A stretch of 64,000 nt of DNA from Veillonellaceae bacterium (GCA_022771805.1 JALELM010000019.1:36670-100669); one strand, 5' to 3'; shown: positions 34,984-44,711, numbered from the stretch's first letter. Notes: a model not told the origin generated them from the sequence alone. A program made the numbers and translations.

Positions 34984-36366
34984 ATGAACTGCACACGACC
35001 GCGTGTCGTTATTGCCGGTACCAACAGCGGCGTCGGCAAGACGACCATTGTAACAGGACTGTTGGCTGCGTTGCGACGTCGGCACCGGACGGTGCAACCG
35101 TTCAAAATCGGCCCGGATTATATCGATCCCGGTTTTCATGCCCGGGCGGCGGGTCGGGACTCGTACAACTTGGATACCTGGCTGGTACCGGAAGAGCGTC
35201 TGGCTTACAATTTCAGTATTCTGAGCAAGACGGCGGAAGTATCTGTTATCGAAGGCGTGATGGGGCTCTATGACGGCGGTGCGGCCGGTGTCAGCAGCAC
35301 GGCGGCCATCGCCAAGTCGTTGCAGGCGCCGGTGGTGCTGGTCATCAATGCACAGTCGATGGGACAAAGTGCAGCGGCGATCGCCTTGGGGTATAAAAGC
35401 TACGACCCGGATTTGCGGGTGGCCGGTGTGATTTTGAATCGGATCGGCTCCGACAAGCATGCGCAGATTACGAAAGAAGCCGTGGAAGCGCTGGGAATAC
35501 CGGTGCTGGGCAGCATTCGGCGCAATGCGGACTTGCAGACGCCGGAGCGGCACCTGGGACTTACGCCGGTGACGGAAATCGATCCCGCGGAAGTGATTGA
35601 GCAAATGGCCGACGTGGTGGAAGCATCCGTCGATTTGGAGGCGCTGTTGGCCATCGCCGAGGCGGCACCGCCGCTGCAATATGCGGAGATCGATGCGACG
35701 AAAGAAAAGTATGCGGTGCGGCTGGGCGTGGCCAAGGATGAAGCGTTTTCTTTTTACTACCCCACAAGCTTGGACTATTTGGCACGTCTGGGAGTGACTG
35801 TTGTTCCGTTCAGTCCGTTGCAGGACACAGAGCTGCCGGAGGTGGACGGGCTTATTTTCGGCGGCGGTTTTCCGGAAATGTTTTTGCCGCAATTGGCGGG
35901 CAATACGGCCATGCTGGCCGCGATTCGGGAGCGTGCCGAGGCAGGAATGCCTTTGTATGCGGAATGCGGCGGGCTGATGTATTTATGCCGGGAAGTCTCG
36001 GGTTTTACGGGCAGATCGTTTCGCATGGTCGGGGCGATTCCGGCCGTCACTCATATGCGGGATAAATTGCAGCGGGTCGGTTACGTAGCGGCAAAGGCGT
36101 TGCGCGACAGCATTCTGTGTCGCGCGGGAGATGAGCTGCGCGGACACGAGTTTCATTTTTCCACACTGGTGCCGGACGAGCCGGAGACCTATCCCTGGGC
36201 GTATGAATTGCGCGGAACCCGGCAAAAGGAACCGCATCAAGAGGGGTATGCGGCCGGAAATATTTTGGCGTCGTACCTCCATTTGGCTTTGGACGGCAGT
36301 AATGCGGCGACGGCGCGATTCCTGCAACAGTGCGAAGCGTATCGAAAGAAGGTGCAAGATGGTTGA
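34984..36366 (+). CDS. cbiA: Cobyrinate a,c-diamide synthase
   Basis: 460 residues. Glutamine-dependent ATP-grasp-free amidase that converts cobyrinate side chains a and c to amides. The N-terminal P-loop domain (GTNSGVGKTT near 11-20) is followed by a class I glutamine amidotransferase domain with the catalytic Cys in AECGGLMYL near 322. It belongs to the CbiA/CobB group; homologues that act on Ni-sirohydrochlorin (CfbB) are very similar, and sequence inspection alone does not separate them. Neighbours cbiL and the adenosyltransferase favour corrin synthesis. The end overlaps the next gene by eight bases. Confidence 0.92.
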   Translation: MNCTRPRVVIAGTNSGVGKTTIVTGLLAALRRRHRTVQPFKIGPDYIDPGFHARAAGRDSYNLDTWLVPEERLAYNFSILSKTAEVSVIEGVMGLYDGGAAGVSSTAAIAKSLQAPVVLVINAQSMGQSAAAIALGYKSYDPDLRVAGVILNRIGSDKHAQITKEAVEALGIPVLGSIRRNADLQTPERHLGLTPVTEIDPAEVIEQMADVVEASVDLEALLAIAEAAPPLQYAEIDATKEKYAVRLGVAKDEAFSFYYPTSLDYLARLGVTVVPFSPLQDTELPEVDGLIFGGGFPEMFLPQLAGNTAMLAAIRERAEAGMPLYAECGGLMYLCREVSGFTGRSFRMVGAIPAVTHMRDKLQRVGYVAAKALRDSILCRAGDELRGHEFHFSTLVPDEPETYPWAYELRGTRQKEPHQEGYAAGNILASYLHLALDGSNAATARFLQQCEAYRKKVQDG

Positions 36367-36898
36367 CGGCTTGATCTTAGTCAATACCGGCCCCGGTAAG
36401 GGGAAAACGACGGCTGCCTTGGGGATTGCTCTGCGCGCTTTCGGAAACGGCCAGAAAGTGCTGATTTTGCAGTTTATCAAGGGTGCATGGAAGTACGGTG
36501 AACTGCGCGCCATCGAGCGATTGGGCGACGGCATTGCCATTCGGCAGTTGGGCGACGGCTTTGTCCGCCACAACAAAGAGGACGGCGGTACGGAAGAATT
36601 CGCCAAGCATGCGGCGAAAGCGGCCGAGGCCTGGCGCGAAGTGGAACGGGAAGTGCAAAGCGATGCATGGGATCTGGTCGTTTTGGACGAAATCAATTAT
36701 GCGGTGGACTTCGGGCTGGTACCGGTAGAAAAGGTTACGGAATTGCTGCAGAATAAACCGCAACGGTTGAACATGATCCTTACCGGGCGCAACGCGCGGC
36801 CGGAAGTAATCGAACTGGCGGACACGGTCACGGAAATGCAGATTGTCAAGCATGCCTACCAAAAAGGGATTCGTGCCCGTAAGGGAATTGAATACTAA
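36359..36898 (+). CDS. cobO: ATP:corrinoid adenosyltransferase, CobA/BtuR family
   Basis: 179 residues. Attaches the adenosyl group of ATP to cob(I)alamin or cobyrinate diamide, the form needed by MutAB and recognised by CbiZ and by cobalamin riboswitches. The P-loop variant NTGPGKGKTTAALG (9-22) and VVLDEINYAVDFG (about 108-120) are typical of the CobA/CobO/BtuR type. The ATG overlaps the end of cbiA. It is the last gene before a strong terminator. Confidence 0.94.
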   Translation: MVDGLILVNTGPGKGKTTAALGIALRAFGNGQKVLILQFIKGAWKYGELRAIERLGDGIAIRQLGDGFVRHNKEDGGTEEFAKHAAKAAEAWREVEREVQSDAWDLVVLDEINYAVDFGLVPVEKVTELLQNKPQRLNMILTGRNARPEVIELADTVTEMQIVKHAYQKGIRARKGIEY

Positions 36899-36904
36899 GA
36901 TTTG

Positions 36905-36934
36905 GCAAAAGCCGCTCACATGAGCGGCTTTTGC
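36905..36934 (+). terminator. Terminator of the TonB-C/cobalamin operon
   Basis: GCAAAAGCCGCTCA pairs perfectly with its complement around two bases, giving a U-rich 3' arm (GGCTTTTGC). Confidence 0.85.
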
Positions 36935-37109
36935 TATGTAGAAGTCGACAAATGTACAAACTGCGCGGACAAACGAGCGCATGGAAAAGACTGTGCCGGC
37001 GGGAAGGGAAATGTCAACCGTTTCGGCGCGTGCTGACGGATTCTTGCCAACCGCGCCGCTTGGGGATGCGATGCGTTGAAACGAGATGTGATCGGAGCAT
37101 GGACAGAAC
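36935..37109. other. Intergenic stretch without a recognised gene
   Basis: Between the terminator and the lysC promoter I see no ORF with codon character. I found no lysine riboswitch consensus and no tRNA. Confidence 0.5.
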
Positions 37110-37139
37110 GCAACCTGTTATGTTATTATGTATTTCAAG
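37110..37139 (+). promoter_or_regulatory. Likely promoter of lysC-lysA
   Basis: TGGACA (37110-37115), 18 bases, then TATTAT (37134-37139). Each box has one mismatch to consensus. Confidence 0.5.
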
Positions 37140-37163
37140 TATAAAAAGGCAAGGAGGAGTACG

Positions 37164-38396
37164 ATGGCGTTACAGGTCAAAAAATTCGGCGGCTCATCCG
37201 TAGCGACACCGGAAAAGATTCGGCATATTGCACAGCGTATTTTAGCGGCAAAACAGCCGGAGGACAGAATTGTGGTCGTGGTCTCGGCGATGGGGGACAG
37301 TACGGATGATTTAATGGAGCTGGCGAGGCAGTGTACGCATAAAGCCTACGGGCGTGAGTTGGATATGCTGCTCACGACGGGCGAACAAGTTTCGATTGCA
37401 CTGCTCGCGATGACATTTATGGAACTCGGTCAGCCGGCGATTTCTCTGACAGGTCCGCAAGCGGGGATACAGACCAGCCGTGCCTACGGCAAGGGACGGA
37501 TTCTGGAAATTAAGCCGGATCGTGTTTTCGAAGCATTGGCTGCGGGGAATATCGTCGTGGTAGCCGGCTTCCAAGGGATGGCCGATAACGGCGACCTGAT
37601 TACGCTCGGCCGCGGCGGCAGCGATACGACGGCGGTTGCGTTGGCCGGTGCGCTGCAGGCGGACGTGTGCGAGATCTTTACGGATGTCGACGGAGTGTAT
37701 ACGGCGGATCCGCGAGTCGTAGAGAAACCGCATAAGCTGAACTACATCACTTACGGGGAGATGTTGGAGATGGCGCGGCTCGGTGCGGGTGTCATGCAGC
37801 CCCGGGCAGTAGAGATGGGCAGCCGGTACCATGTGCCGATACATGTACGCTCCACTTTTGTTGAAGATACGGGAACTGTTATTCAGGAGGAAGCGGTTAT
37901 GGAAGGAGATCAGAAAGTAGTCTGCGGCGTCGCGCATGATACGAATGTTACGAAAGTGACGGTCATGGGTGTCGAAAACCGCCCCGGTGCGGCGCATTTG
38001 ATTTTTTCGCACATGGCCAAGGCCAATATCGACGTGGACATGATCGTCCAGAGCATCCGGGAATCTGACGATTCGCGGACCGATATCGTTTTCACCATTT
38101 GCGAGACGGACTTGCCGCAGGCGCAGGAGGCATTACGGGAACTGTGCGCGGAGCAAGGCATGGGAGAAATCCTTTTTGCCCCGGACGTGGCGAAAGTTTC
38201 CGTGGTCGGTGCGGGGATGTTGGGAACACCGGGAGTCGCCGCCGAAATGTTCGGCGCTTTGGGCGAAGCCGGGGTAAATATCCAGATTATCAGCACTTCC
38301 GAAATCAGCATTTCCTGCCTGATCGACGAAAATGATGTCGAACGGGCGGTGAAAGCAATTCACGATCGCTTTTTAGGGGATCGTTGCGACGCATGA
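37164..38396 (+). CDS. lysC: Aspartokinase (monofunctional)
   Basis: 410 residues. Phosphorylates aspartate at the entry to lysine, threonine and methionine synthesis. N-terminal amino acid kinase domain (VKKFGGSSVATPEKI at 5-19; LGRGGSDTTAVALA near 153) and two C-terminal ACT domains (about 265-410) for feedback by amino acids. The ATG at 37164 has an AAGGAGGAG site. Pairing with lysA suggests lysine-responsive control, though no L-box was seen upstream. Confidence 0.95.
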   Translation: MALQVKKFGGSSVATPEKIRHIAQRILAAKQPEDRIVVVVSAMGDSTDDLMELARQCTHKAYGRELDMLLTTGEQVSIALLAMTFMELGQPAISLTGPQAGIQTSRAYGKGRILEIKPDRVFEALAAGNIVVVAGFQGMADNGDLITLGRGGSDTTAVALAGALQADVCEIFTDVDGVYTADPRVVEKPHKLNYITYGEMLEMARLGAGVMQPRAVEMGSRYHVPIHVRSTFVEDTGTVIQEEAVMEGDQKVVCGVAHDTNVTKVTVMGVENRPGAAHLIFSHMAKANIDVDMIVQSIRESDDSRTDIVFTICETDLPQAQEALRELCAEQGMGEILFAPDVAKVSVVGAGMLGTPGVAAEMFGALGEAGVNIQIISTSEISISCLIDENDVERAVKAIHDRFLGDRCDA

Positions 38397-39655
38397 GACG
38401 GTATTCTTTGCCCTGCTCGGAAACTCGGCTGCGAGAGATTATTTCCGCTTACGGTACGCCGTTTCATCTGTACGATGAGCGCGGTATGCGTGAAAATGTA
38501 CGACAACTGCAGGCGGCGTTTTCCTGGCATCCGGATTTCAAGGAGTATTTTGCGGTCAAGGCCAATGCCAATCCGCACTTGCTGGAAATTTTGGCGGCGG
38601 AAGGTTGCGGTGCGGACTGTTCTTCTTTGCCGGAATTATTACTGGCGGATGCGGTAGGTTTGCGCGGCGAGGAAATTCTGTTTTCCTCCAACAATACGCC
38701 GCTGATGGAGTACGAGGCGGCGGTCGCTGCGGGAGCGATCGTCAATGTGGACGATGTTTCGCATTTGGAAAAGTTACAGGCTGCCGGCCTGCGACCGGAG
38801 CGGATCTGCTTCCGCTATAATCCGGGGAAAAGCGGCATCGGTAACGCCTTTATCGGCGATCCGCGGGAAGCGAAATACGGCATGACGCGGCCGCAACTTA
38901 CGGCGGCGATACGCTGGGCGCAGGCGCAGGGGATCGAGTATATCGGCCTGCATACGATGGTCGTCTCCAATGAATTGGCAACGGAAGCCTTGACGGCCAC
39001 TGCGGAGATGATGTTCCGTTTGGCGGCGGAGTTGCACGAAGAAACCGGGCTGCGCCCGTCCCTGCTCGATTTGGGCGGGGGGATCGGCGTGGCGTACCGA
39101 CCGACGGAGACGCCGCTCGATTATGCGGCGTATGGTGTTGCGGTACGTCGTCTGTACGAGGAAATACTCCGCCCTGCCGGCTTGGGAGATTGCCGTCTGG
39201 CGCTGGAATGCGGCCGAGTCATCACGGGTTCGTACGGCTGGTTGGTGATGCGGGCGATTCATCACAAGCATACATATAAAAACTATATCGGAGCGGATAC
39301 CTGCATGGCGGATTTGATGCGCCCCGGTATGTACGGCGCCTACCACTATATGACGGTACTCGGCAAAGAAACGGCTCCGAAGACGCAGGTCTATGATATC
39401 GTCGGTTCACTCTGCGAAAACAATGACAAATTTGCCGTGGATCGCGAGTTGCCGGAGATTGAAGACGGAGACATTCTCATCGTGCACGATACGGGCGCGC
39501 ACGGCTATGCGATGGGTTTCCACTATAACGGAAAACTGCGTTCGCGGGAACTGTTGCTGCAGGAAGACGGAACCGTCCGCGAAATTCGCCGGGCCGAAAC
39601 GATCGAAGACTATTTTGCGACATTGACATATCCGGGCTTAAAAAGGAGCATGTAA
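38393..39655 (+). CDS. lysA: Diaminopimelate decarboxylase
   Basis: 420 residues. PLP-dependent fold-III decarboxylase making lysine from meso-diaminopimelate. The PLP lysine is in YFAVKANANPHLL near 50; GGGIGVAYRPTE near 230 binds phosphate; CENNDKFAVDRELP and the conserved glycine-tyrosine end (GAHGYAMGFHYNG) complete the site. Its ATG overlaps the stop of lysC. The last codons form part of the terminator hairpin. Confidence 0.93.
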   Translation: MRRYSLPCSETRLREIISAYGTPFHLYDERGMRENVRQLQAAFSWHPDFKEYFAVKANANPHLLEILAAEGCGADCSSLPELLLADAVGLRGEEILFSSNNTPLMEYEAAVAAGAIVNVDDVSHLEKLQAAGLRPERICFRYNPGKSGIGNAFIGDPREAKYGMTRPQLTAAIRWAQAQGIEYIGLHTMVVSNELATEALTATAEMMFRLAAELHEETGLRPSLLDLGGGIGVAYRPTETPLDYAAYGVAVRRLYEEILRPAGLGDCRLALECGRVITGSYGWLVMRAIHHKHTYKNYIGADTCMADLMRPGMYGAYHYMTVLGKETAPKTQVYDIVGSLCENNDKFAVDRELPEIEDGDILIVHDTGAHGYAMGFHYNGKLRSRELLLQEDGTVREIRRAETIEDYFATLTYPGLKRSM

Positions 39656-39668
39656 GTGCTCCTTTTTT
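39640..39668 (+). terminator. Terminator overlapping the lysA stop
   Basis: AAAAAGGAGCA, six loop bases including the TAA, then TGCTCCTTTTTT. Confidence 0.9.
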
Positions 39669-39711
39669 CGTAGGATCAAATCGTATTTGCGGAATCGGAA
39701 TTGCGCCTTTA

Positions 39712-39740
39712 TTGACTTTATTTTCTAAATAGAGTAACCT
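39712..39740 (+). promoter_or_regulatory. Likely promoter of the suf operon
   Basis: TTGACT (39712-39717), 17 bases, TAACCT (39735-39740). The -10 is weak, which would suit regulated expression. Confidence 0.5.
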
Positions 39741-39798
39741 ACAAAGAGGAGATTGAAAATTTTACATATAGTTTTTCCTGTAGTTTCCGGGAGGATGT

Positions 39799-40536
39799 AT
39801 GAACGAATTATTGCGTATTGAAAACCTGCATGTCGCAGTCGACGGAAAAGAATTGTTGCACGGCATCGATCTGGTTCTTCCGCGCGGCGAAGTCCATGTC
39901 ATCATGGGGACGAACGGCGCCGGAAAATCGACACTCCTGCATAGCATAATGGGAAATCCGGCGTACGAAGTAACGGCCGGCAAGATTTATTTCGAAGGGG
40001 AAGATATTACCGAAGAGGCGGTGGACGAACGTGCGAAAAGAGGTCTCTTCCTGTCGTTTCAGACGCCGCTTGCGGTGCCGGGAGTGACGGTCGAGAATTT
40101 TTTGCGTACGGCGAAAGTTGCCGTTTCCGGTGAGCAGCAACGCCTGTTCCCGTTCAAGCGTCGGGTGCAGCAGGAAATGAAGGAGTTGCAATTGGACGGA
40201 GCCTATGCGGATCGCTATCTGAATGACGGCTTTTCGGGCGGGGAACGCAAGAAGCATGAGATTTTGCAGATGCGGGTTCTCGAGCCGAAATTGGCGATGC
40301 TGGACGAAACCGATTCGGGGCTGGATGTGGATGCGGTGCGGGTAGTCTCACAGGCGGTAGCGGATTTTCATAATGAAAACAATTCGTTGCTGATTATTAC
40401 GCACCATAACTTAATTTTGCAACACTTGCAGCCGGATGCGGTGCATATTTTGATGGACGGTCGTGTGATTCACAGCGGCGGTGCGGATCTGCTCGACGCG
40501 GTGGAAGCACACGGATTCGAACATTTTCGGAAATAG
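39799..40536 (+). CDS. sufC: Fe-S cluster assembly ATPase SufC
   Basis: 245 residues, an ABC-type ATPase without membrane partner. Walker A GTNGAGKST near 37, Q-loop LSFQTP near 88, signature FSGGERKKHEI near 145-155 (typical of SufC) and Walker B LAMLDETDSGLD. It drives the SufB-SufD scaffold. ATG with a GGGAGG site. First gene of sufCBDSU. Confidence 0.96.
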   Translation: MNELLRIENLHVAVDGKELLHGIDLVLPRGEVHVIMGTNGAGKSTLLHSIMGNPAYEVTAGKIYFEGEDITEEAVDERAKRGLFLSFQTPLAVPGVTVENFLRTAKVAVSGEQQRLFPFKRRVQQEMKELQLDGAYADRYLNDGFSGGERKKHEILQMRVLEPKLAMLDETDSGLDVDAVRVVSQAVADFHNENNSLLIITHHNLILQHLQPDAVHILMDGRVIHSGGADLLDAVEAHGFEHFRK

Positions 40537-40545
40537 GGTGAGTCC

Positions 40546-41961
40546 ATGGTAGATGCAAAGCGACCGAAGACGCACGTGGAAGATCCGGATCGCGGCGTGT
40601 ACGACATTCGCGACCGGTTTGCGTATGATTACAAAACAGAGTCGGGACTGACACCGGATATTATTCGGGAGATCTCGGCACAGAAAAATGAACCGAAGTG
40701 GATGCTGGATTTCCGCTTGCGTTCGTTGGAAATATATCATGAGCTCGATGTCCCGCCGTGGGGGCCGGATATTTCGGGCTTGAATATGGACGAAATCGTT
40801 ACCTATGTCCGGCCGCGGACGGACATGAAGGCGAGTTGGGACGATGTGCCGCAGGATATCAAGGACACGTTTGACCGTCTCGGCATTCCCCGCGCGGAGG
40901 AAACTTCGCTGGCGGGAGTCGGTGCACAATACGATTCGGAAGTGGTCTATCACAATATCCGTGAAGAGTTGGTGAAACAAGGTGTCGTCTACATTGACTT
41001 CGAGTCGGCGGTACAGGAATATGAAGAGGTAATACGCAAGTACTTCATGACACTCGTGCCGCCGACGGATCATAAATTTGCCGCCCTGCACGGTGCCGTC
41101 TGGTCCGGCGGGTCGTTCGTATACGTGCCGGCGGGGGTGCAGGTGGACATTCCTTTGCAAAGCTATTTCCGCCTGAATGCGCCGGGCGCGGGCCAGTTCG
41201 AACATACCTTGATCATTATCGAAGAGGGCGCGTCCTGTCATTTCATTGAAGGCTGTTCGGCACCGCGCTACAATGTGGCGAATTTGCATGCGGGCTGTGT
41301 CGAGCTTTTCGTTGCGGATAACGCTTCGTTGCGCTATTCGACGATCGAAAATTGGTCGAAGAATATGTATAATCTGAATACGAAGCGCGCCGTGGTCGGT
41401 CGGAATGCGCGAATGGAATGGGTCAGCGGCTCGTTCGGGTCTTGCGTTTCCATGCTGTACCCGATGACGATTCTGCGCGGCGATCATTCGGTTTGCGAGT
41501 TTACGGGAATTACGTTCGCCGGAGAAGGACAGACGCTGGATACCGGTTCGAAAGTCATTCATCTCGGGAAGGGAACCACGTCCAATATTAACAGCAAGTC
41601 GATCTCCAAGAGCGGCGGCGCGGCGATTTATCGCGGCCTGCTACGGATCGGACCGCAGGCGACGGGGGCAAAATCGACGGTATCCTGCGAGTCGCTGATG
41701 ATGGACAGCGAGTCCCGCTCGGATACGATTCCGGATATTATCATTGAAAATGACGACATCGATCTCGGCCATGAGGCGAAGATCGGCCGGATCAGTGACG
41801 AATCGATCTTCTACCTGATGAGCCGGGGGCTTTCCGAAGAGGAAGCGAAGGGGATGTTGGTACGGGGATTTGCCGAGCCGATTTCCAAAGAGTTGCCGCT
41901 GGAATATGCGGTGGAAATGAATAATTTAATTCGACTGGAATTTGAAGGTTCCATCGGGTAA
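40546..41961 (+). CDS. sufB: Fe-S cluster scaffold protein SufB
   Basis: 471 residues. Beta-helix scaffold on which the cluster is assembled with SufC and SufD. Conserved segments include AVWSGGSFVYVPAGV near 185, FIEGCSAPRY near 237 and the cysteine in VSCESLMMD near 383, a cluster-ligand candidate. It starts nine bases after sufC and is followed by sufD. Confidence 0.96.
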   Translation: MVDAKRPKTHVEDPDRGVYDIRDRFAYDYKTESGLTPDIIREISAQKNEPKWMLDFRLRSLEIYHELDVPPWGPDISGLNMDEIVTYVRPRTDMKASWDDVPQDIKDTFDRLGIPRAEETSLAGVGAQYDSEVVYHNIREELVKQGVVYIDFESAVQEYEEVIRKYFMTLVPPTDHKFAALHGAVWSGGSFVYVPAGVQVDIPLQSYFRLNAPGAGQFEHTLIIIEEGASCHFIEGCSAPRYNVANLHAGCVELFVADNASLRYSTIENWSKNMYNLNTKRAVVGRNARMEWVSGSFGSCVSMLYPMTILRGDHSVCEFTGITFAGEGQTLDTGSKVIHLGKGTTSNINSKSISKSGGAAIYRGLLRIGPQATGAKSTVSCESLMMDSESRSDTIPDIIIENDDIDLGHEAKIGRISDESIFYLMSRGLSEEEAKGMLVRGFAEPISKELPLEYAVEMNNLIRLEFEGSIG

Positions 41962-41970
41962 GGGGGCTGT

Positions 41971-43041
41971 ATGAAACGAGAATTGAACCTGTTGCCGATG
42001 ACTACCTTCCGTTGGACGAAATCGAACTCGACCGACAGGGATGTGACCGCCCCGGAATACCGGCCGGTTACGCCGCAATGGAGCGGGGCGACGGAATATG
42101 TGCAGACGACGGCGGCGTGGCGGGAACTGCCGGCAACGGTACCGGCAGATTTTCGCGGTGCGGATCCGGCTTCGCTGGCGGATGCATACCTGCGGGCGGA
42201 CGGCACATACCTCGTGACGATACCCGCGGGCGTGCAGGCGCAGCTGTCGCTTGCCTTGGATTTCGGCACGGCAAGCGGCTGGCGCGGCGCAATTCAAATC
42301 GAATTGGCGCCGGAGGCGGAGCTCGATTTTACCATGGCGATCCGCGGTGCTGGTGTGCAGGGCGGTTATCTGAATTACGCGGTCATCTGCCGTGTTGCCG
42401 AGGGAGCCGTTCTGCGGACGACGAAAGTGCATACGGGCGCGCCGGTACATACGGTGTTGGAACATCGCTTCGTCGATCTGGCAGCCGCCGCGACGGGTGA
42501 GGCTCTGGCTGCGGAATTCGGTGCGGAACGGCTGTTCGTACACAGCGATACGCGCCTGACGGGTGAAGGCGCGACCATGGCGGAGGACATGATTTATATT
42601 GCCGACGGCGAAAGTCACTTGGACCTGTTCTACAATCGCAAACAAATCGGCAAAAAGACGGATTCCCACTTGGCCTGCTACGGCGCCTTGGCCGATCGAG
42701 CCGGGAAGATTTTCCGCGGCTGCATTGATTTTGTGCGCGGGGCGGCCGGTTCGGTCGGCAACGAGGAAGACTATGCCGTTTTGCTGAGCCCGGATGTACG
42801 GAACGTGTCGTTGCCGCTGCTCTTGTGCGGTGAGGATGATGTGCAGGGGAATCATGCTTCCAGTGCGGGACAGATGGATCGGGAACGCTTGTTTTATCTG
42901 ATGACACGCGGCTTTTCGGAAGCAGCGGCCAAGCGGATGGTCGTCGAAGCGATGCTGCGCCCGGTGATCGACCGCTTGCGGGATGCGGAGCTGCGGGAGC
43001 TGGTGTTGAACGAAGTGACAAAGAAGATGGATACGATATGA
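41971..43041 (+). CDS. sufD: Fe-S cluster assembly protein SufD
   Basis: 356 residues, paralogue of SufB in its C-terminal half (LFYNRKQIGKKTDSHLACYGAL near 212-233, then HASSAGQMDRERLFYLMTRGFSEAAAKRMV near 294). It forms the SufBC2D complex. The N-terminal half is less conserved, as usual. The stop overlaps the sufS start (ATGA). Confidence 0.93.
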   Translation: MKRELNLLPMTTFRWTKSNSTDRDVTAPEYRPVTPQWSGATEYVQTTAAWRELPATVPADFRGADPASLADAYLRADGTYLVTIPAGVQAQLSLALDFGTASGWRGAIQIELAPEAELDFTMAIRGAGVQGGYLNYAVICRVAEGAVLRTTKVHTGAPVHTVLEHRFVDLAAAATGEALAAEFGAERLFVHSDTRLTGEGATMAEDMIYIADGESHLDLFYNRKQIGKKTDSHLACYGALADRAGKIFRGCIDFVRGAAGSVGNEEDYAVLLSPDVRNVSLPLLLCGEDDVQGNHASSAGQMDRERLFYLMTRGFSEAAAKRMVVEAMLRPVIDRLRDAELRELVLNEVTKKMDTI

Positions 43042-44264
43042 TCAATACGGAAAGAATTCGGCAGGATTTTCCGCTTTTGCAGCGGCCGCTGCCGAACGGC
43101 AAATTGCCGGTATATTTTGACAATGCGGCGACAACACAACGTCCGTTGCCGGTTTTGCAAGCAACCGAAAACTATATTTTGACACGGAACGGTAACCCGC
43201 ATCGCGGCGCACACTACTTGGCGACGGCGGCGTCACAGGCGTATGACGGCGCGCGGGAGCGGATCGCGCGCAGCATCGGTGCGCAGCCGGAAGAAGTCAT
43301 CTTTACGCGCAATGCGACGGAGAGCCTGAATTTGGTGGCCGCCTGTTACGGCGCGGAGCAGGTACGGGCGGGGGACAATATCGTGATCACCGTTGCGGAG
43401 CATCACGCGAATCTCGTGCCTTGGCAACGTGTCGCCCGGCGTAACGGTGCGGAATTGCGCTATATGTATCTGACCGAAGACGGGCATTTCCGGCAGGAAG
43501 ATTTTGCCAAGATCGATGCCCGCACGAAAATAGTCGGCTTCGCCCAGGTCAGCAATGTGCTGGGTATGTATGTGCCCGTGGCGGAATTGACCCGGCGTGC
43601 GCATGCGGTCGGCGCGAAGGTGGTTTTGGACGGGGCGCAATCGGCACCGCATATGGCGATAAATGTCCGTGAACTCGACTGCGATTTCTTTGCTTTTTCG
43701 GGGCATAAAATGCTGGCGGCGCAAGGAATCGGCGTGCTGTACGGGCGACGTGAGTTGCTGGAGGCGATGCCGCCGTTTTTGTTGGGCGGCGATATGATTG
43801 AGTATGTCCGAGAGCAGGACACGACTTTCAACGAGGTGCCGCATAAATTCGAAGCGGGCACACCGAATGCGGAGGGCGCCGTCTCGCTGGCGGCTGCTTT
43901 TGATTATCTGGAAACCGTCGGTTGGGACGAGATTGCCGCACATGAGGCCGTCCTGACGGAGATGGCGCTCGCCGGTTTACAGCGTTTGCCCTATGTCCGC
44001 CTGCTCGGCTCGACGGATCCGCGGGAGAAGTACGGTGTGATCGCATTCCTCGTGGAAGGCGTGCACCCGCACGATGTGGCGACCATTCTGGACAGCTACG
44101 GTATCGCGGTGCGCTCCGGCCACCATTGCGCCCAGCCGTTGGGGGCGTTTTACGATGCACCGGCAAGCACCCGGCTGAGTTTTTACCTGTACAACACGGA
44201 AGAAGAAGTCGAGTATTTTCTGAAAACATTACCGAATGTACGCAAACTCATGGGACTGGCTTAG
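43038..44264 (+). CDS. sufS: Cysteine desulfurase SufS
   Basis: 408 residues, group II PLP cysteine desulfurase. The PLP lysine lies in FAFSGHKMLAAQG near 222; the persulfide cysteine is in VRSGHHCAQPL near 364. It supplies sulfur to SufU, encoded next. Full length. Confidence 0.96.
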   Translation: MINTERIRQDFPLLQRPLPNGKLPVYFDNAATTQRPLPVLQATENYILTRNGNPHRGAHYLATAASQAYDGARERIARSIGAQPEEVIFTRNATESLNLVAACYGAEQVRAGDNIVITVAEHHANLVPWQRVARRNGAELRYMYLTEDGHFRQEDFAKIDARTKIVGFAQVSNVLGMYVPVAELTRRAHAVGAKVVLDGAQSAPHMAINVRELDCDFFAFSGHKMLAAQGIGVLYGRRELLEAMPPFLLGGDMIEYVREQDTTFNEVPHKFEAGTPNAEGAVSLAAAFDYLETVGWDEIAAHEAVLTEMALAGLQRLPYVRLLGSTDPREKYGVIAFLVEGVHPHDVATILDSYGIAVRSGHHCAQPLGAFYDAPASTRLSFYLYNTEEEVEYFLKTLPNVRKLMGLA

Positions 44265-44277
44265 AAAGAAGGAGACT

Positions 44278-44709
44278 ATGGACGACTTACGGCAGTTGTA
44301 TACGGAATTGATTTTGGAGCATAATAACAGCCCGCGCAACCGGCGCGAGTTGGCGGATGCTACCGTCAGCGAGCACGGTCACAATCCGAACTGCGGCGAC
44401 GATCTGACCGTGCAGGCGATCATTGAGGACGGAGTTATCCGAGATATCAGTTACACGGGACAGGGTTGTGCAATCAGCAAGGCATCCGCCTCGATCATGG
44501 CGGATGTACTGCGCGGCAAGCGGGTAGAAGAAGCGCGCGAACTGCTGCAACTGTTTTTGCAGATGATCAAGGAAGAAGAAACGGATCCCGAAATATTGGC
44601 CGTTTTGGAAGAAGCAACGGTATTGCAGAGCATTGCCAAGATGCCGGCGCGGGTGAAATGCGCCGTGTTGGCTTGGCGGACACTGGAACAGGCACTGCCG
44701 AAAGAATAA
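44278..44709 (+). CDS. sufU: SufU-type sulfur acceptor / Fe-S assembly protein
   Basis: 143 residues. Three zinc/sulfur cysteines in family context: NPNCGDD near 39, GQGCAISKAS near 64 and RVKCAVLAW near 127. In Gram-positive type SUF systems SufU takes sulfur from SufS by zinc-ligand exchange. ATG at 44278 with an AAGGAG site. Last gene of the operon; a bidirectional terminator follows. Confidence 0.94.
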   Translation: MDDLRQLYTELILEHNNSPRNRRELADATVSEHGHNPNCGDDLTVQAIIEDGVIRDISYTGQGCAISKASASIMADVLRGKRVEEARELLQLFLQMIKEEETDPEILAVLEEATVLQSIAKMPARVKCAVLAWRTLEQALPKE

Positions 44710-44711
44710 AT

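Noticed and set aside
36935..37163. Lysine riboswitch upstream of lysC
   Set aside because: I looked for the L-box consensus and found no matching segments. Only a promoter-like sequence is visible.
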